A stretch of DNA of 64,000 nt, from contig SOPS01000001.1 of NCBI GenBank assembly GCA_005239175.1, forward strand, positions 620,001-684,000. Direction: 5' to 3'. Each line of letters begins with the position of its first letter. The stretch's first letter is position 1. The stretch comes from a halophilic archaeon SHRA6. Lineage in GTDB: Archaea > Halobacteriota > Halobacteria > Halobacteriales > Haloferacaceae. A program made the position numbers and the translations under genes. The notes below the pieces were generated by a model. It was given only the letters and a program-made list of their open reading frames with translations. It did no database searches and was not told the origin of the DNA. Shown here in pieces: positions 46,755 to 54,287 of the stretch.

Positions 46755-46844
46755 ATGAGCACAGCAACCAAGATCACAGTTGGAACGATCGCGGTTTCGG
46801 CGATTCTCGTGGTCACAATCATCCTCTCGTTCGCACTGGTGTAG
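46755..46844 (+). CDS. 29-residue single-helix membrane microprotein
   Basis: MSTATKITVGTIAVSAILVV is followed by TIILSFALV and a TAG stop. After a short polar start, about 20 hydrophobic residues form one membrane span. A promoter at the right distance precedes it, and its stop codon is directly followed by the ATG of the next gene (46845), so the two are translationally coupled. I know no function. Confidence 0.65.
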   Translation: MSTATKITVGTIAVSAILVVTIILSFALV

Positions 46845-47630
46845 ATGTTCGCTGAGCGATCACTATCGCCCCGCGTTGCGGCAGTCAAAGACGCGTACGC
46901 CCCCGGCGCACTCACGTTTACGATGGAGTCGGACAGCGAAACGCTGCCGCCGGCCGCCGCCGAAGAACTCGGACTGGTCGTCGACGCGCTCGATCCGGCG
47001 ACCTATCCCGAGGAGTGGCTGCCCGACGACGCCCCAGCACTGCTGCGGCGCTATGCCGGTACCGATTTCACGATCGGGATGCCCGGTGACGGGACCGTCA
47101 TCTGGACGCGCCAGACCGACCCGCCCTGTGTCTTCGTGAAACACCGTGGAACTGGAACGCCCGAGGCGTTCCTCGAGTTCTTGCTCGCAGAGGCGTACGT
47201 GCAACTCAACACAGAGGTCCCAGAGCACTTTCTGCCGTTCTTCGGCGCCCAGTACCGATCGCTCGCCACGGCCGCAAAGCTCGGACCGGGAGACACCTAT
47301 CAGCTTGCGGCCGCGCTGTTCGACGCGTGGGTTGGCTTACAGACCCGCGAGGAATTTGCCGGCTGGGCCGACGAACACCCAGAGATTTACGACGCGTGGC
47401 TCGACGCCGGCTCGCGGCTCGAAGGCCGTCTCGACGACCTCTCCGGAGAGGTTGCTCGCGGCTCGACGAGCTTTGCGGAGGCGACCGAATATGCCTGTTC
47501 GGCGATGAAACACGATCTGGATCTTCCTGCCCCGTTCGCCGCGCTCGATACGCAGGCGTATCTCGAGCACGGAGCGAGCTATGCGGTTCGATGGACCCAA
47601 AAGACGTTCGAAACGCTCAGAGACGAGTGA
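46845..47630 (+). CDS. Haloarchaeal protein of unknown function (DUF7089-like)
   Basis: 261 residues, soluble and acidic. Recognisable haloarchaea-specific stretches are LSPRVAAVKDAYAPGALTF, YAGTDFTIGMPGDGTVIWTR and QTDPPCVFVKHRGTGTPEAF. No catalytic motif, membrane helix or signal peptide is seen. It starts immediately after the stop of the 29-residue microprotein gene and shares its promoter. The family assignment is from memory. Confidence 0.7.
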   Translation: MFAERSLSPRVAAVKDAYAPGALTFTMESDSETLPPAAAEELGLVVDALDPATYPEEWLPDDAPALLRRYAGTDFTIGMPGDGTVIWTRQTDPPCVFVKHRGTGTPEAFLEFLLAEAYVQLNTEVPEHFLPFFGAQYRSLATAAKLGPGDTYQLAAALFDAWVGLQTREEFAGWADEHPEIYDAWLDAGSRLEGRLDDLSGEVARGSTSFAEATEYACSAMKHDLDLPAPFAALDTQAYLEHGASYAVRWTQKTFETLRDE

Positions 47631-47670
47631 GCACGCTGCAGACCGTTTTGTTTGATTGGCGGCGACAACA

Positions 47671-48255
47671 CTACTCGTTCATTTCGACCTGCACACCGCC
47701 GTCGCCGTCGAGGGTGACAACACCGTCGAACAGCGACTTGAACCGATCGATCGTCGCCTCGTCGTGGACCTCGACCGAGAGGTGGAACAGCCCGACTGCG
47801 TCGTGTTCGTCCAACAGGTCGAGGAACGATTTCGTGGCCTCGTAAACGCCGTCTTCGTCGGCGTAGTACGCCATCTCGGTGAGCGAGTCAACGCTGATCC
47901 GGCGTTTGCCGTCGTGGGCCTCAAGAAACCGGCGGGTCTGTTCGACGATCCCGTCGAGATCATCCGGCGAGGAGACGTAGTGAACGTTCTCCGAGGAACG
48001 CCGCGAGTAGCCGCGCTCGACCGAGAGGGTGTCGAGGATAACCGCTCGAGACTCGTCGACATCGTAGTGTTCGAGCTTTTGTTCGACCTCGCGAGCGGTC
48101 GTTCGTGTTGAGACGACGAGAAAGCGATCAGTGTCTGTTTTCAGAAAGTCAGTGTCGATCCGATCGGTTTCGCCGATGCTCGGGTGAATCAACAACAAGC
48201 CCGTCCCGCCCGGAATCGAATCGGGCGCGTTCTCGATTGCCAACGAATACTCCAT
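47671..48255 (-). CDS. KaiC/RecA-superfamily-like protein with degenerate P-loop
   Basis: 194 residues. The fold resembles the small KaiC-like ATPases of haloarchaea: an early loop (SIPGGTGLLLIHPSIGETDR) where the P-loop should be, strand LVVSTRTTAREVEQKLEHY, and RISVDSLTEMAYYADEDGVY at the Walker B position, then LSVEVHDEATIDRF. GKT is absent, so ATP binding is probably lost. A regulatory or scaffold role is possible. The assignment rests on my reading of the pattern. Confidence 0.6.
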   Translation of the reverse strand: MEYSLAIENAPDSIPGGTGLLLIHPSIGETDRIDTDFLKTDTDRFLVVSTRTTAREVEQKLEHYDVDESRAVILDTLSVERGYSRRSSENVHYVSSPDDLDGIVEQTRRFLEAHDGKRRISVDSLTEMAYYADEDGVYEATKSFLDLLDEHDAVGLFHLSVEVHDEATIDRFKSLFDGVVTLDGDGGVQVEMNE

Positions 48256-48342
48256 ACCAGAGGCAACCGCTGTGTGACCTTAATCCTTGATGACACGGCA
48301 GGACGGCGGACGGCCGACGCCGATCGTCCTCTCAGCCGACGA

Positions 48343-48807
48343 TCAGAACACGCTATCGGCGGTCGCTGCGCCAACAACACTGAACACCGCGCCGACGCTC
48401 ACCGCTTTGAACGTCACAGCCGTCATCTCCACGGTCGTGAGACCGTTCTCACCGAGGAACGTTTCGGGCGCGTTGAACGCCAACGCGAGAACGGTAACCG
48501 AGCCGAACGAAACGATCATCAACGAGAGGAAGCGAACAGGAATCCCGGCGACCTCAACCTCGTGATCGGCATCACGCTTTGTGTCGGCCTTGTAGAGGGC
48601 CGCGTAGCCGATCGCGGCGACGATCCCGACAGTGGCGAGTGTCTGCCAGATGCTCATTGCCGCTGCAAGGACCCACACCTCCTCGGTGACGACGAACGGC
48701 CCGGCCAACAGGAAGCCGCCGACGATCTGTTGCGCCGAGTCGGCGAGTCGGAACTGCGGCTTGAGCCGCCTCGCCGTGTCCAGTCGCAGCCGTGGTCGTG
48801 ATCTCAT
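48343..48807 (-). CDS. DUF2391-like membrane protein
   Basis: 154 residues with four membrane helices. QIVGGFLLAGPFVVTEEVWV near the N-terminus is characteristic of the DUF2391 family. Later helices contain TLATVGIVAAIGYAALYKAD and FLSLMIVSFGSVTVLALAFN. Function unknown. The start MRSRPRLRL at 48807 is chosen; the long in-frame extension to 49140 is antisense to the methyltransferase gene. Confidence 0.75.
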   Translation of the reverse strand: MRSRPRLRLDTARRLKPQFRLADSAQQIVGGFLLAGPFVVTEEVWVLAAAMSIWQTLATVGIVAAIGYAALYKADTKRDADHEVEVAGIPVRFLSLMIVSFGSVTVLALAFNAPETFLGENGLTTVEMTAVTFKAVSVGAVFSVVGAATADSVF

Positions 48808-48886
48808 ACCGGTGGCGTGGTCCCCGGCGGTGTTAGGCGCACCGATCGCGGCCCAGCACAGTGCTCGCGTCCCCAGACCGAACCCG

Positions 48887-48895
48887 TTTACCCGA
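48887..48895 (+). promoter_or_regulatory. TATA box of the class I methyltransferase gene
   Basis: CGTTTACCC is centred about 24-27 nt upstream of the ATG at 48915, consistent with a leaderless transcript and with the shorter start. Confidence 0.5.
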
Positions 48896-48914
48896 TGCCG
48901 AACCACTGACGTGT

Positions 48915-49595
48915 ATGAGCGTTCGCGAGGAGTTCGACGAGTGGGCTCGGACGGGCCGCGATCGGGGGATGGAAGAGCGTCACTGGCACACCGCAAAGCA
49001 CGTACTCGCACGGATGCCTGTGGAGGCAGGCGAAACAGTCCTCGACCTTGGCACCGGCAGCGGCTACGCGCTGCGGGCGTTAGCGGAGACGAACGAAATC
49101 GGCCGGGGCTACGGCCTCGATGGGGCCCCCGAGATGGCACACAATGCGGCGGGGTACACCACTGATTCGAACGTCGCGTATCTCGTCGGTGATTTCGACG
49201 CGCTGCCGTTCGACGATAACAGTGTTGACCACGCGTTTTCGATGGAAGCGTTCTACTACGCGGCCGACCCCGAGCACACTCTCTCGGAGTTAGCCCGTGT
49301 GCTCCGCTCGGGTGGCACGTTCTACTGTGCAGTTAACTACTTCGAGGAGAACGAGGCCTCCCACGCGTGGCAGGACAACATTAGCGTCGAGATGACGCTG
49401 TGGAACCGCCGCCAGTACCGCGACGCCTTTCGAGCGGCAGGGTTTCACGTCGCTGAACAGGACACAATTCCCGACCAAGAGATCGAGATTCCACCGGAAT
49501 CGGCGTTCCCGATCGACGGCTGGGAAACCCGCGAGGCGATGGTCGATCGCTACCGCACCTGGGGCACACTGCTCACCGTCGGGGTGGTGCCCTAG
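48915..49595 (+). CDS. Class I SAM-dependent methyltransferase
   Basis: 226 residues. Motif I VLDLGTGSGYALRALAE, GRGYGLDGAPEMAHNA, and GDFDALPFDDNSVDHAFSME establish the fold; LARVLRSGGTFYCAVNYFEE is the post-III strand. The substrate is unknown; the acidic C-terminal part offers no hint. The next gene begins 3 nt after the stop, so the two are an operon. Confidence 0.85.
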   Translation: MSVREEFDEWARTGRDRGMEERHWHTAKHVLARMPVEAGETVLDLGTGSGYALRALAETNEIGRGYGLDGAPEMAHNAAGYTTDSNVAYLVGDFDALPFDDNSVDHAFSMEAFYYAADPEHTLSELARVLRSGGTFYCAVNYFEENEASHAWQDNISVEMTLWNRRQYRDAFRAAGFHVAEQDTIPDQEIEIPPESAFPIDGWETREAMVDRYRTWGTLLTVGVVP

Positions 49596-49598
49596 CAG

Positions 49599-49961
49599 AT
49601 GATCGACGAGGAACCCCCCGCTGAGCCGCCACACGAGGTCGACGACGTGCCGACGATCAGCTGTTCAGTCTGCGATCGCGAGTGGCAGCTGACGTACGAA
49701 CTCGATGAGCTTCGGGTCGGCAACCGCGCGGTCGAGCAGTTCGCGCTCGATCACAAGCGCCACACCGGGCACTTCCCCGATGAGGTCATGCCGTGGGTCG
49801 TCACCTGCACGGAGTGTCCAGACGGCGAGGCGTATCTCGAGGAGCGACCTGCCGATCGGTGGGCGCACGCTCATGCCAGACACGCCCGCCACGCGGTCAT
49901 CGTCGAACACGAGTCGATTGACGGCGAGCGGACGATCAAGCCGCCCGAATCGGACGACTAG
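49599..49961 (+). CDS. Small haloarchaeal putative zinc-binding protein
   Basis: 120 residues. Two CxxC pairs (ISCSVCDREW near residue 20 and VTCTECPDGE near 68) and clustered histidines (DHKRHTGHF; AHAHARHARHAV) suggest a structural zinc site. Disordered acidic ends flank it. It lies 3 nt after the methyltransferase gene and is probably co-transcribed, perhaps as a partner. No function is recognised. Confidence 0.7.
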   Translation: MIDEEPPAEPPHEVDDVPTISCSVCDREWQLTYELDELRVGNRAVEQFALDHKRHTGHFPDEVMPWVVTCTECPDGEAYLEERPADRWAHAHARHARHAVIVEHESIDGERTIKPPESDD

Positions 49962-50074
49962 CCCACAGACGGATCTGCGGAGTCGTGCAACCTTGTTGTG
50001 TGACTACTCTCACGACTGCAGGCGTCTCCTCAAATCGCTGTAATCCACAGGATGGGAGTCGGATGTGAGGCGAA

Positions 50075-50105
50075 ATTTGAACAAAGTTTGTACGATATTT
50101 GAACA
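50075..50105 (+). promoter_or_regulatory. Pair of ATTTGAACA direct repeats upstream of the redox cluster
   Basis: ATTTGAACA occurs exactly at 50075-50083 and 50097-50105, 22 bp apart (about two helical turns), 28-58 nt upstream of the TATA box of the lipoprotein gene. The position suits an activator. A regulator candidate is the winged-helix protein encoded in the same cluster. Function is inferred. Confidence 0.4.
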
Positions 50106-50132
50106 CATTCTATCCCCTTATTGAAAAATTCC

Positions 50133-50140
50133 TTTTATCC
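50133..50140 (+). promoter_or_regulatory. TATA box of the Met/Asp-rich lipoprotein gene
   Basis: TTTTATCC is centred 27 nt before the ATG at 50164, giving a leaderless transcript and favouring that ATG over the GTG three bases earlier. Confidence 0.6.
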
Positions 50141-50163
50141 AACCGTGTCTCCGCACCAGTGTG

Positions 50164-51216
50164 ATGTCAGATAAGACACGACGGCGGTTTTTGCAACTTA
50201 CTGGTGGAGTTGGGGCGATCACACTGGCTGGCTGTACAGGCAGTGATGGAGCGGAAGAAGGGATGGATGAGGATGGAATGGACGATGACGAGATGGACGA
50301 TGACGGGATGGGCGACGAAGAGATGGACGATGACGGCATGGATGAAGATGGAATGAATGATGAGGAGATGGACGGTACGGATCCTGCAGAAGCACCACGT
50401 GCCTCCATCGATCGCTTCAGCGAGGCCGCCGGGACGTTGTTGGTACGCAACGACGACAACGCGCTTCCGGGCCCCGACGAACCGATCGATTTCGATCAAG
50501 CGCCGTTCATCACGCAGGGACTCGGCCCCGACGGCGAAACGGTACAGTACTACAACTTCGACGTCCAGCCGACGACGCCAGCGCCGATCTACGCCTTCTT
50601 CTACGAGAACGGAGACCCAGTCGAAGAGCAGCTGAACATTGTCGACGTCATCCCCGGCGACGAGGGCTATAACGACTTTTGGCAGGTGAACATGGTGACT
50701 GTCCCCGAGGAGTACGTACCAAACACGGTAACCAGTGTCGCCGGAATTTCCGAGGCGGGCTACGACATCGAGCCGACAAACACCATCAAAAACTGTCCGA
50801 TCGTCCCCGAGGGATCAACGGCCGCACAACATGCGGGTGACGATCACGATGAGGCCCCCGTCGTGCAGGGCTGGTATGACAGCCAGGTTGTGGAGTACTT
50901 CCTCTTCGAGGAGGACAGCTTCGAGACCATGGACAGCAGCGTTCCGCTTTCGCCGATCTACGTCACCTTCAACACGAATCCAGGCCAGGATGGCGGCGGT
51001 CCCGAATCCGGCTTCAGGACCGAAGACGACAGTACACAGACGCACAACGTTGTTGGGACGCTGCCGGGCGATGCCGGCTACTCGCCGCTTTGGCGGGTCA
51101 CCGTCTACGACAACGCGGACTTCGACGACGTCTCGGATCTCGATTCCGCGATGGATGCGACCATTCTCGACGACGAAGCAGCGCACGTCAACTGTCCGAT
51201 CGTCTCAGTCGAGTAA
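50164..51216 (+). CDS. Tat-exported lipoprotein with Met/Asp-rich linker and duplicated domain
   Basis: 350 residues. SDKTRRRFLQLTGG is a twin-arginine signal, and LAGC24 a lipobox. Residues 25-72 are a Met/Asp/Glu/Gly linker with Met every four or five residues (GMDEDGMDDDEMDDDGMGDE). The rest is two homologous halves. Half 1 has APIYAFFYENGD, DVIPGDEGYNDFWQVNM and NCPIVPEG; half 2 has SPIYVTFNTNPG, TLPGDAGYSPLWRVTVY and NCPIVSVE. The protein would sit on the outer face of the membrane. The linker could bind metal ions. The following gene encodes a molybdoenzyme, so an electron-transfer or substrate-binding partner role is plausible but unproven. Confidence 0.75.
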   Translation: MSDKTRRRFLQLTGGVGAITLAGCTGSDGAEEGMDEDGMDDDEMDDDGMGDEEMDDDGMDEDGMNDEEMDGTDPAEAPRASIDRFSEAAGTLLVRNDDNALPGPDEPIDFDQAPFITQGLGPDGETVQYYNFDVQPTTPAPIYAFFYENGDPVEEQLNIVDVIPGDEGYNDFWQVNMVTVPEEYVPNTVTSVAGISEAGYDIEPTNTIKNCPIVPEGSTAAQHAGDDHDEAPVVQGWYDSQVVEYFLFEEDSFETMDSSVPLSPIYVTFNTNPGQDGGGPESGFRTEDDSTQTHNVVGTLPGDAGYSPLWRVTVYDNADFDDVSDLDSAMDATILDDEAAHVNCPIVSVE

Positions 51217-51333
51217 GCTAAGCTCATGTGTGCCCAGTCCACAAGCGGTCACGGGTTGATTCGATTGCCACCTCGCGGACCAACAGCCGCATACGGATCC
51301 GGGGCGAAGAAACGCTGTTACGGTTACGTATCT

Positions 51334-51465
51334 ATGAACACTGTCGAGATCTCCGCAGACATCGATGATCGGCGGTATACGCGCGGAGTCCCAACTACTG
51401 CTGAGTTACAATTAATGGTGGATGAAGGCAATCATTCGGCTGCTAAAAGGAGGGTGTTCGTGTGA
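51334..51465 (+). CDS. Possible 43-residue leader peptide or small protein
   Basis: MNTVEISADIDDRRYTRGVP is followed by TTAELQLMVDEG and ends FV-stop. Its TGA overlaps the ATG of the molybdoenzyme gene (TGATG), and an AGGAGGG Shine-Dalgarno-like sequence lies inside its end. These features suit translational coupling, but there is no clear promoter and the amino-acid sequence is not recognised. It may be fortuitous. Confidence 0.3.
   Translation: MNTVEISADIDDRRYTRGVPTTAELQLMVDEGNHSAAKRRVFV
51446..51453 (+). promoter_or_regulatory. Strong Shine-Dalgarno-like site before the molybdoenzyme gene
   Basis: AAAGGAGGGTG (51445-51455), containing AGGAGGG, lies about 11 nt before the ATG at 51465. 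Such sites are uncommon in a region where most genes are leaderless, and indicate that this gene is read from an internal position of a longer mRNA. Confidence 0.5.
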
Positions 51466-52946
51466 TGCGGTATCCAACACGATCGGAGTCGATCGTTGCG
51501 ATCCTCGCTGGGATCACCGCCGTCGTTGGCTCCTTCGCAATGGCCGGCTACACGCGGTCATTCGTCATGCAGCCGGTCGATGACTTTGTTGTCAATACGA
51601 CACCAGGTGTAATCTCACAGTTCATGATTGAAAACGTCGGCCAGGCGGCTCATCATCTCCATCGGGCGCTGTCGGTGTTGATCCTCGTTGGGCTCTTCGG
51701 CGTGTTTGCACTCGGTGGCTTCGCCGTTGCCAGACGCTTCGATACAGCGGTGGCCGGTATCGGCTTTGCAGGGCTGGGTAGTTGGGCGCTAACAGTCGCG
51801 CTAACTGGTGAACCAGTACTTGCACTTGGATCTTCGGTCCCCGTTGCGTTGTTCACCGCAATCGGCACCGTGCCACAACCAATCGAACCGACCAGTTCAC
51901 GGCGGCGGGTGCTGGCCGCGAGCGCTGGGGCGATCGGATTCGTCGGCCTCGGACTCGGTGCTGGCAGCCTCCTTCACGAAAGCGAACTCGAAATCGACGA
52001 GCAGGTTCCCGGTATCGAGGGTGAAGCGATCGAACAACAGTTCCAGCAAGCCAGAAATCAGGAACTCGATGTTGCCAGCGACGAACTGCCAGGGCTCGTC
52101 AGTACGATCGACAACTTCTTTCGGACGAGCATCTCTGATTTCGATCCGACGATCCCATCGGAGGACTGGACACTGACGGTCACCGGGGAGGTCGGGATGG
52201 ACACGGAGATCGGATACGAGCAGTTGACCGAGATGCCGATCGAACACCGGACAATGACGCTGCGGTGTGTTGGAGAGAGCCTCAATGGAAAGAAGCTGGA
52301 TACGGCTATCTGGACCGGGACACCGATCAGGTCCCTCCTTGATTCGGTCGACCCAGACGGCGAGTGTGGGTGTGTGATGCTCCACGGCGAAGACGGCTAC
52401 TACGTCCAGTTCCCAGTCGACGTGCTGGAAGATGGCTTTCTGGCCTGGGGGATGAACGGCCAGCCGCTCCCCCGGAAGAACGGCCATCCCGTCCGCCTGC
52501 TCGTTCCGGGCCACTGGGGAGAGACGAATGTCAAGTGGATTGAAACAATCGAACTGCTCGAAGAACCAGCGGACGGCTACTGGGAAGAACGCGGCTGGGA
52601 GGGGACCGGGCCCGTCAATACCGTTGCCAAGCTCTGGGAAGAGGGCGTCACCGAACTGTCAAACGGAAGGGTGGAACTCGCTGGGCACGCCTACGCAGGA
52701 ACGCGTGCCATCGAAAGCGTTGAGGTTTCGATAGATGGCGGCGAAACGTGGAACGAGGCAACGCTATCTGTACCGTTGCCAGACGAGGATGTCTGGCGAA
52801 TGTGGCGCTACGAATTTGAGCCGGCGGACAGCCACGAGATCGTTGTCCGAGCAACTGATGGCAACGGCAACCTGCAGGAACAGCGTCGATCAAGTCCGTC
52901 TCCGAGCGGGGCGACCGGGTGGGTCAAAAGAACAATCAATGGATGA
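51465..52946 (+). CDS. Membrane-anchored molybdopterin oxidoreductase (sulfite oxidase family)
   Basis: 493 residues. Four or so N-terminal membrane helices (about 8-140; SIVAILAGITAVVGSFAMAG, LHRALSVLILVGLFGVFALG) include an AHHLHR patch. A further hydrophobic segment (LAASAGAIGFVGLGLGAGSL) precedes the catalytic part. The Mo-pterin domain starts near residue 215. Cys268 in TLRCVGESLNGKKLDTAIWT is the expected molybdenum ligand, followed by HPVRLLVPGHWGETNVKWIE. The C-terminal dimerisation-type Ig domain (VELAGHAYAGTRAIESVEVS) completes the sulfite-oxidase layout. The substrate is unknown. It is probably co-transcribed with the lipoprotein gene. Confidence 0.85.
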   Translation: MRYPTRSESIVAILAGITAVVGSFAMAGYTRSFVMQPVDDFVVNTTPGVISQFMIENVGQAAHHLHRALSVLILVGLFGVFALGGFAVARRFDTAVAGIGFAGLGSWALTVALTGEPVLALGSSVPVALFTAIGTVPQPIEPTSSRRRVLAASAGAIGFVGLGLGAGSLLHESELEIDEQVPGIEGEAIEQQFQQARNQELDVASDELPGLVSTIDNFFRTSISDFDPTIPSEDWTLTVTGEVGMDTEIGYEQLTEMPIEHRTMTLRCVGESLNGKKLDTAIWTGTPIRSLLDSVDPDGECGCVMLHGEDGYYVQFPVDVLEDGFLAWGMNGQPLPRKNGHPVRLLVPGHWGETNVKWIETIELLEEPADGYWEERGWEGTGPVNTVAKLWEEGVTELSNGRVELAGHAYAGTRAIESVEVSIDGGETWNEATLSVPLPDEDVWRMWRYEFEPADSHEIVVRATDGNGNLQEQRRSSPSPSGATGWVKRTING

Positions 52947-53044
52947 TAAAATCGTACAGGTACGAGCCGTTGGAGTTGTCCTCAACGGAGGGTAGAGATG
53001 TCGAAACGTCTTTGATTACAGGGTTTGGACCACCTACACAGCCA

Positions 53045-53320
53045 ATGGAGAAGGCCCTATGGTACCTATTTGCTGGCACGCGCGGGGGGACAAACAGGGT
53101 CCGCATCGTCGATGAGCTCTCCAATCGGCCACGGAACGCAAACGAACTGGCGGAGAAACTGGCAGTCGATTACAACACGATTACCCACCATCTGGATATG
53201 CTCGAAGAACACAACGTCGTCGAACCGAGCGACCACGATTACGGAAAGCTGTATTTCCTGACCGATCAGTTCAAACAACACGAGGAGACGTTCGAACGGA
53301 TCGCCGAAGAGGTAGTGTGA
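53045..53320 (+). CDS. ArsR-like winged-helix transcriptional regulator
   Basis: 91 residues: RVRIVDELSNRPRNANELAE, LAVDYNTITHHLDMLEEHNV and YGKLYFLTDQF are a compact winged helix. This is a common haloarchaeal type that is often paired with a small membrane protein, as here (the next gene begins at or near its stop). The start MEKALWYLFAG matches the family; an in-frame extension to 52919 overlaps the molybdoenzyme gene. It probably controls the redox cluster, but that is inference from position. Confidence 0.8.
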   Translation: MEKALWYLFAGTRGGTNRVRIVDELSNRPRNANELAEKLAVDYNTITHHLDMLEEHNVVEPSDHDYGKLYFLTDQFKQHEETFERIAEEVV

Positions 53321-53322
53321 CA

Positions 53323-53622
53323 ATGGCGACTGAAGGGTTCAGGCTGATCGGGATGGTGCTTTCGGGGATCAACAGCGCAATGCTTCTGGTGTTGCTTTCT
53401 GTCTGGCTGCGGAACTACCGGAAGTTCCGCTCGAATATGGTGCTCGGGTTGGTCGGATTCAGCGGAGTCCTCCTACTGGAGAATCTGATTGCCGTGTTCT
53501 TCTTTTTTAGAGGTATGCAGATGCTGTACTCCTCGGATCCAGTGATCGGTCAAGTAGTCATCGCGATGCGGGTGCTTGAGTTGGTCGCGATCGGATTTCT
53601 GACCTACGTGACTGTGCAGTAG
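53323..53622 (+). CDS. Small haloarchaeal membrane protein paired with the winged-helix gene
   Basis: 99 residues from ATG at 53323 (a GTG at 53317 would overlap the regulator stop). Three membrane helices are visible: LIGMVLSGINSAMLLVLLSV, MVLGLVGFSGVLLLENLIAV and VIAMRVLELVAIGFLTYVTV, joined by short charged loops. A winged-helix gene followed by such a membrane protein recurs in haloarchaea (from memory) and may form a membrane-linked switch. Confidence 0.7.
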   Translation: MATEGFRLIGMVLSGINSAMLLVLLSVWLRNYRKFRSNMVLGLVGFSGVLLLENLIAVFFFFRGMQMLYSSDPVIGQVVIAMRVLELVAIGFLTYVTVQ

Positions 53623-53726
53623 TAACCAAATTGTCGAGAGAAGTCGTCAAATCAGTTGTACGTGCTTTTATCACTACCCAGGTATCAGCCGACAAACACC
53701 CAAGTATCTCTTTGAGTCTCCCTGAG

Positions 53727-53734
53727 TTTTATTT
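53727..53734 (+). promoter_or_regulatory. TATA box of the four-helix membrane protein gene
   Basis: TTTTATTT is centred 27 nt before the ATG at 53757. It supports that start over an upstream in-frame ATG-like codon at 53631 and predicts a leaderless mRNA. Confidence 0.6.
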
Positions 53735-53756
53735 TCGTTCCACCCGGTCATCGCAT

Positions 53757-54272
53757 ATGACACAGTTGCACCGGGCGAACACAATCCCCCGCGTCGTGCG
53801 GGAGAACCCGCTTCAGGCGGGCAAATTCGTGGGGATTTTGCTTGCCCTCGCCATGGGCGTTGCCGGGTTCTTTCGCATCATCGACGCCCAGGGCCTTCTC
53901 GGCAACCCGCTGCTCGGCGATGGGCAGTTTCTTGCGCTCATTACAATCCCACTCGTCAGCCTCGGACTGGTCTGTCTCGTGTTCGTCGAGACACTCGTGA
54001 CGACCTATCGCGTCCTTCGATCGGACGCCGCCATCTCCGAGCAGATTACCGATCGCGTTGGGTATATTCTGCTTCGAAGCGTCGAAGCGGGGATCGCAGT
54101 GATAGGGGTCATAATTATCGGTACCGCGCTTCCAGTCCTGTTCGCCGAATCCACACCGGCACCCGCTGGTGTCGGCGCCATGCTCCTTTTGTTCGGGGTG
54201 GGGATCGGGATTTTGCTCGCGAGTCTTGTCCGATCCAGCGCCGAACTCTTCGTGTACGGGCGTTCGAACTGA
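53757..54272 (+). CDS. Four-helix membrane protein of unknown function
   Basis: 171 residues. Membrane helices are GKFVGILLALAMGVAGFFRI, FLALITIPLVSLGLVCLVFV, VEAGIAVIGVIIIGTALPVL and AGVGAMLLLFGVGIGILLAS. No motif is recognised. It ends 15 nt from the convergent thiamine-type ABC ATPase gene. Confidence 0.65.
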   Translation: MTQLHRANTIPRVVRENPLQAGKFVGILLALAMGVAGFFRIIDAQGLLGNPLLGDGQFLALITIPLVSLGLVCLVFVETLVTTYRVLRSDAAISEQITDRVGYILLRSVEAGIAVIGVIIIGTALPVLFAESTPAPAGVGAMLLLFGVGIGILLASLVRSSAELFVYGRSN

Positions 54273-54287
54273 GCGATCCAGCACGTT

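Noticed and set aside
51226-51465. A 79-codon frame between the lipoprotein and molybdoenzyme genes
   Set aside because: The first half looks non-coding. Only the shorter 43-codon frame at 51334 has any supporting context, and that is listed at low confidence.
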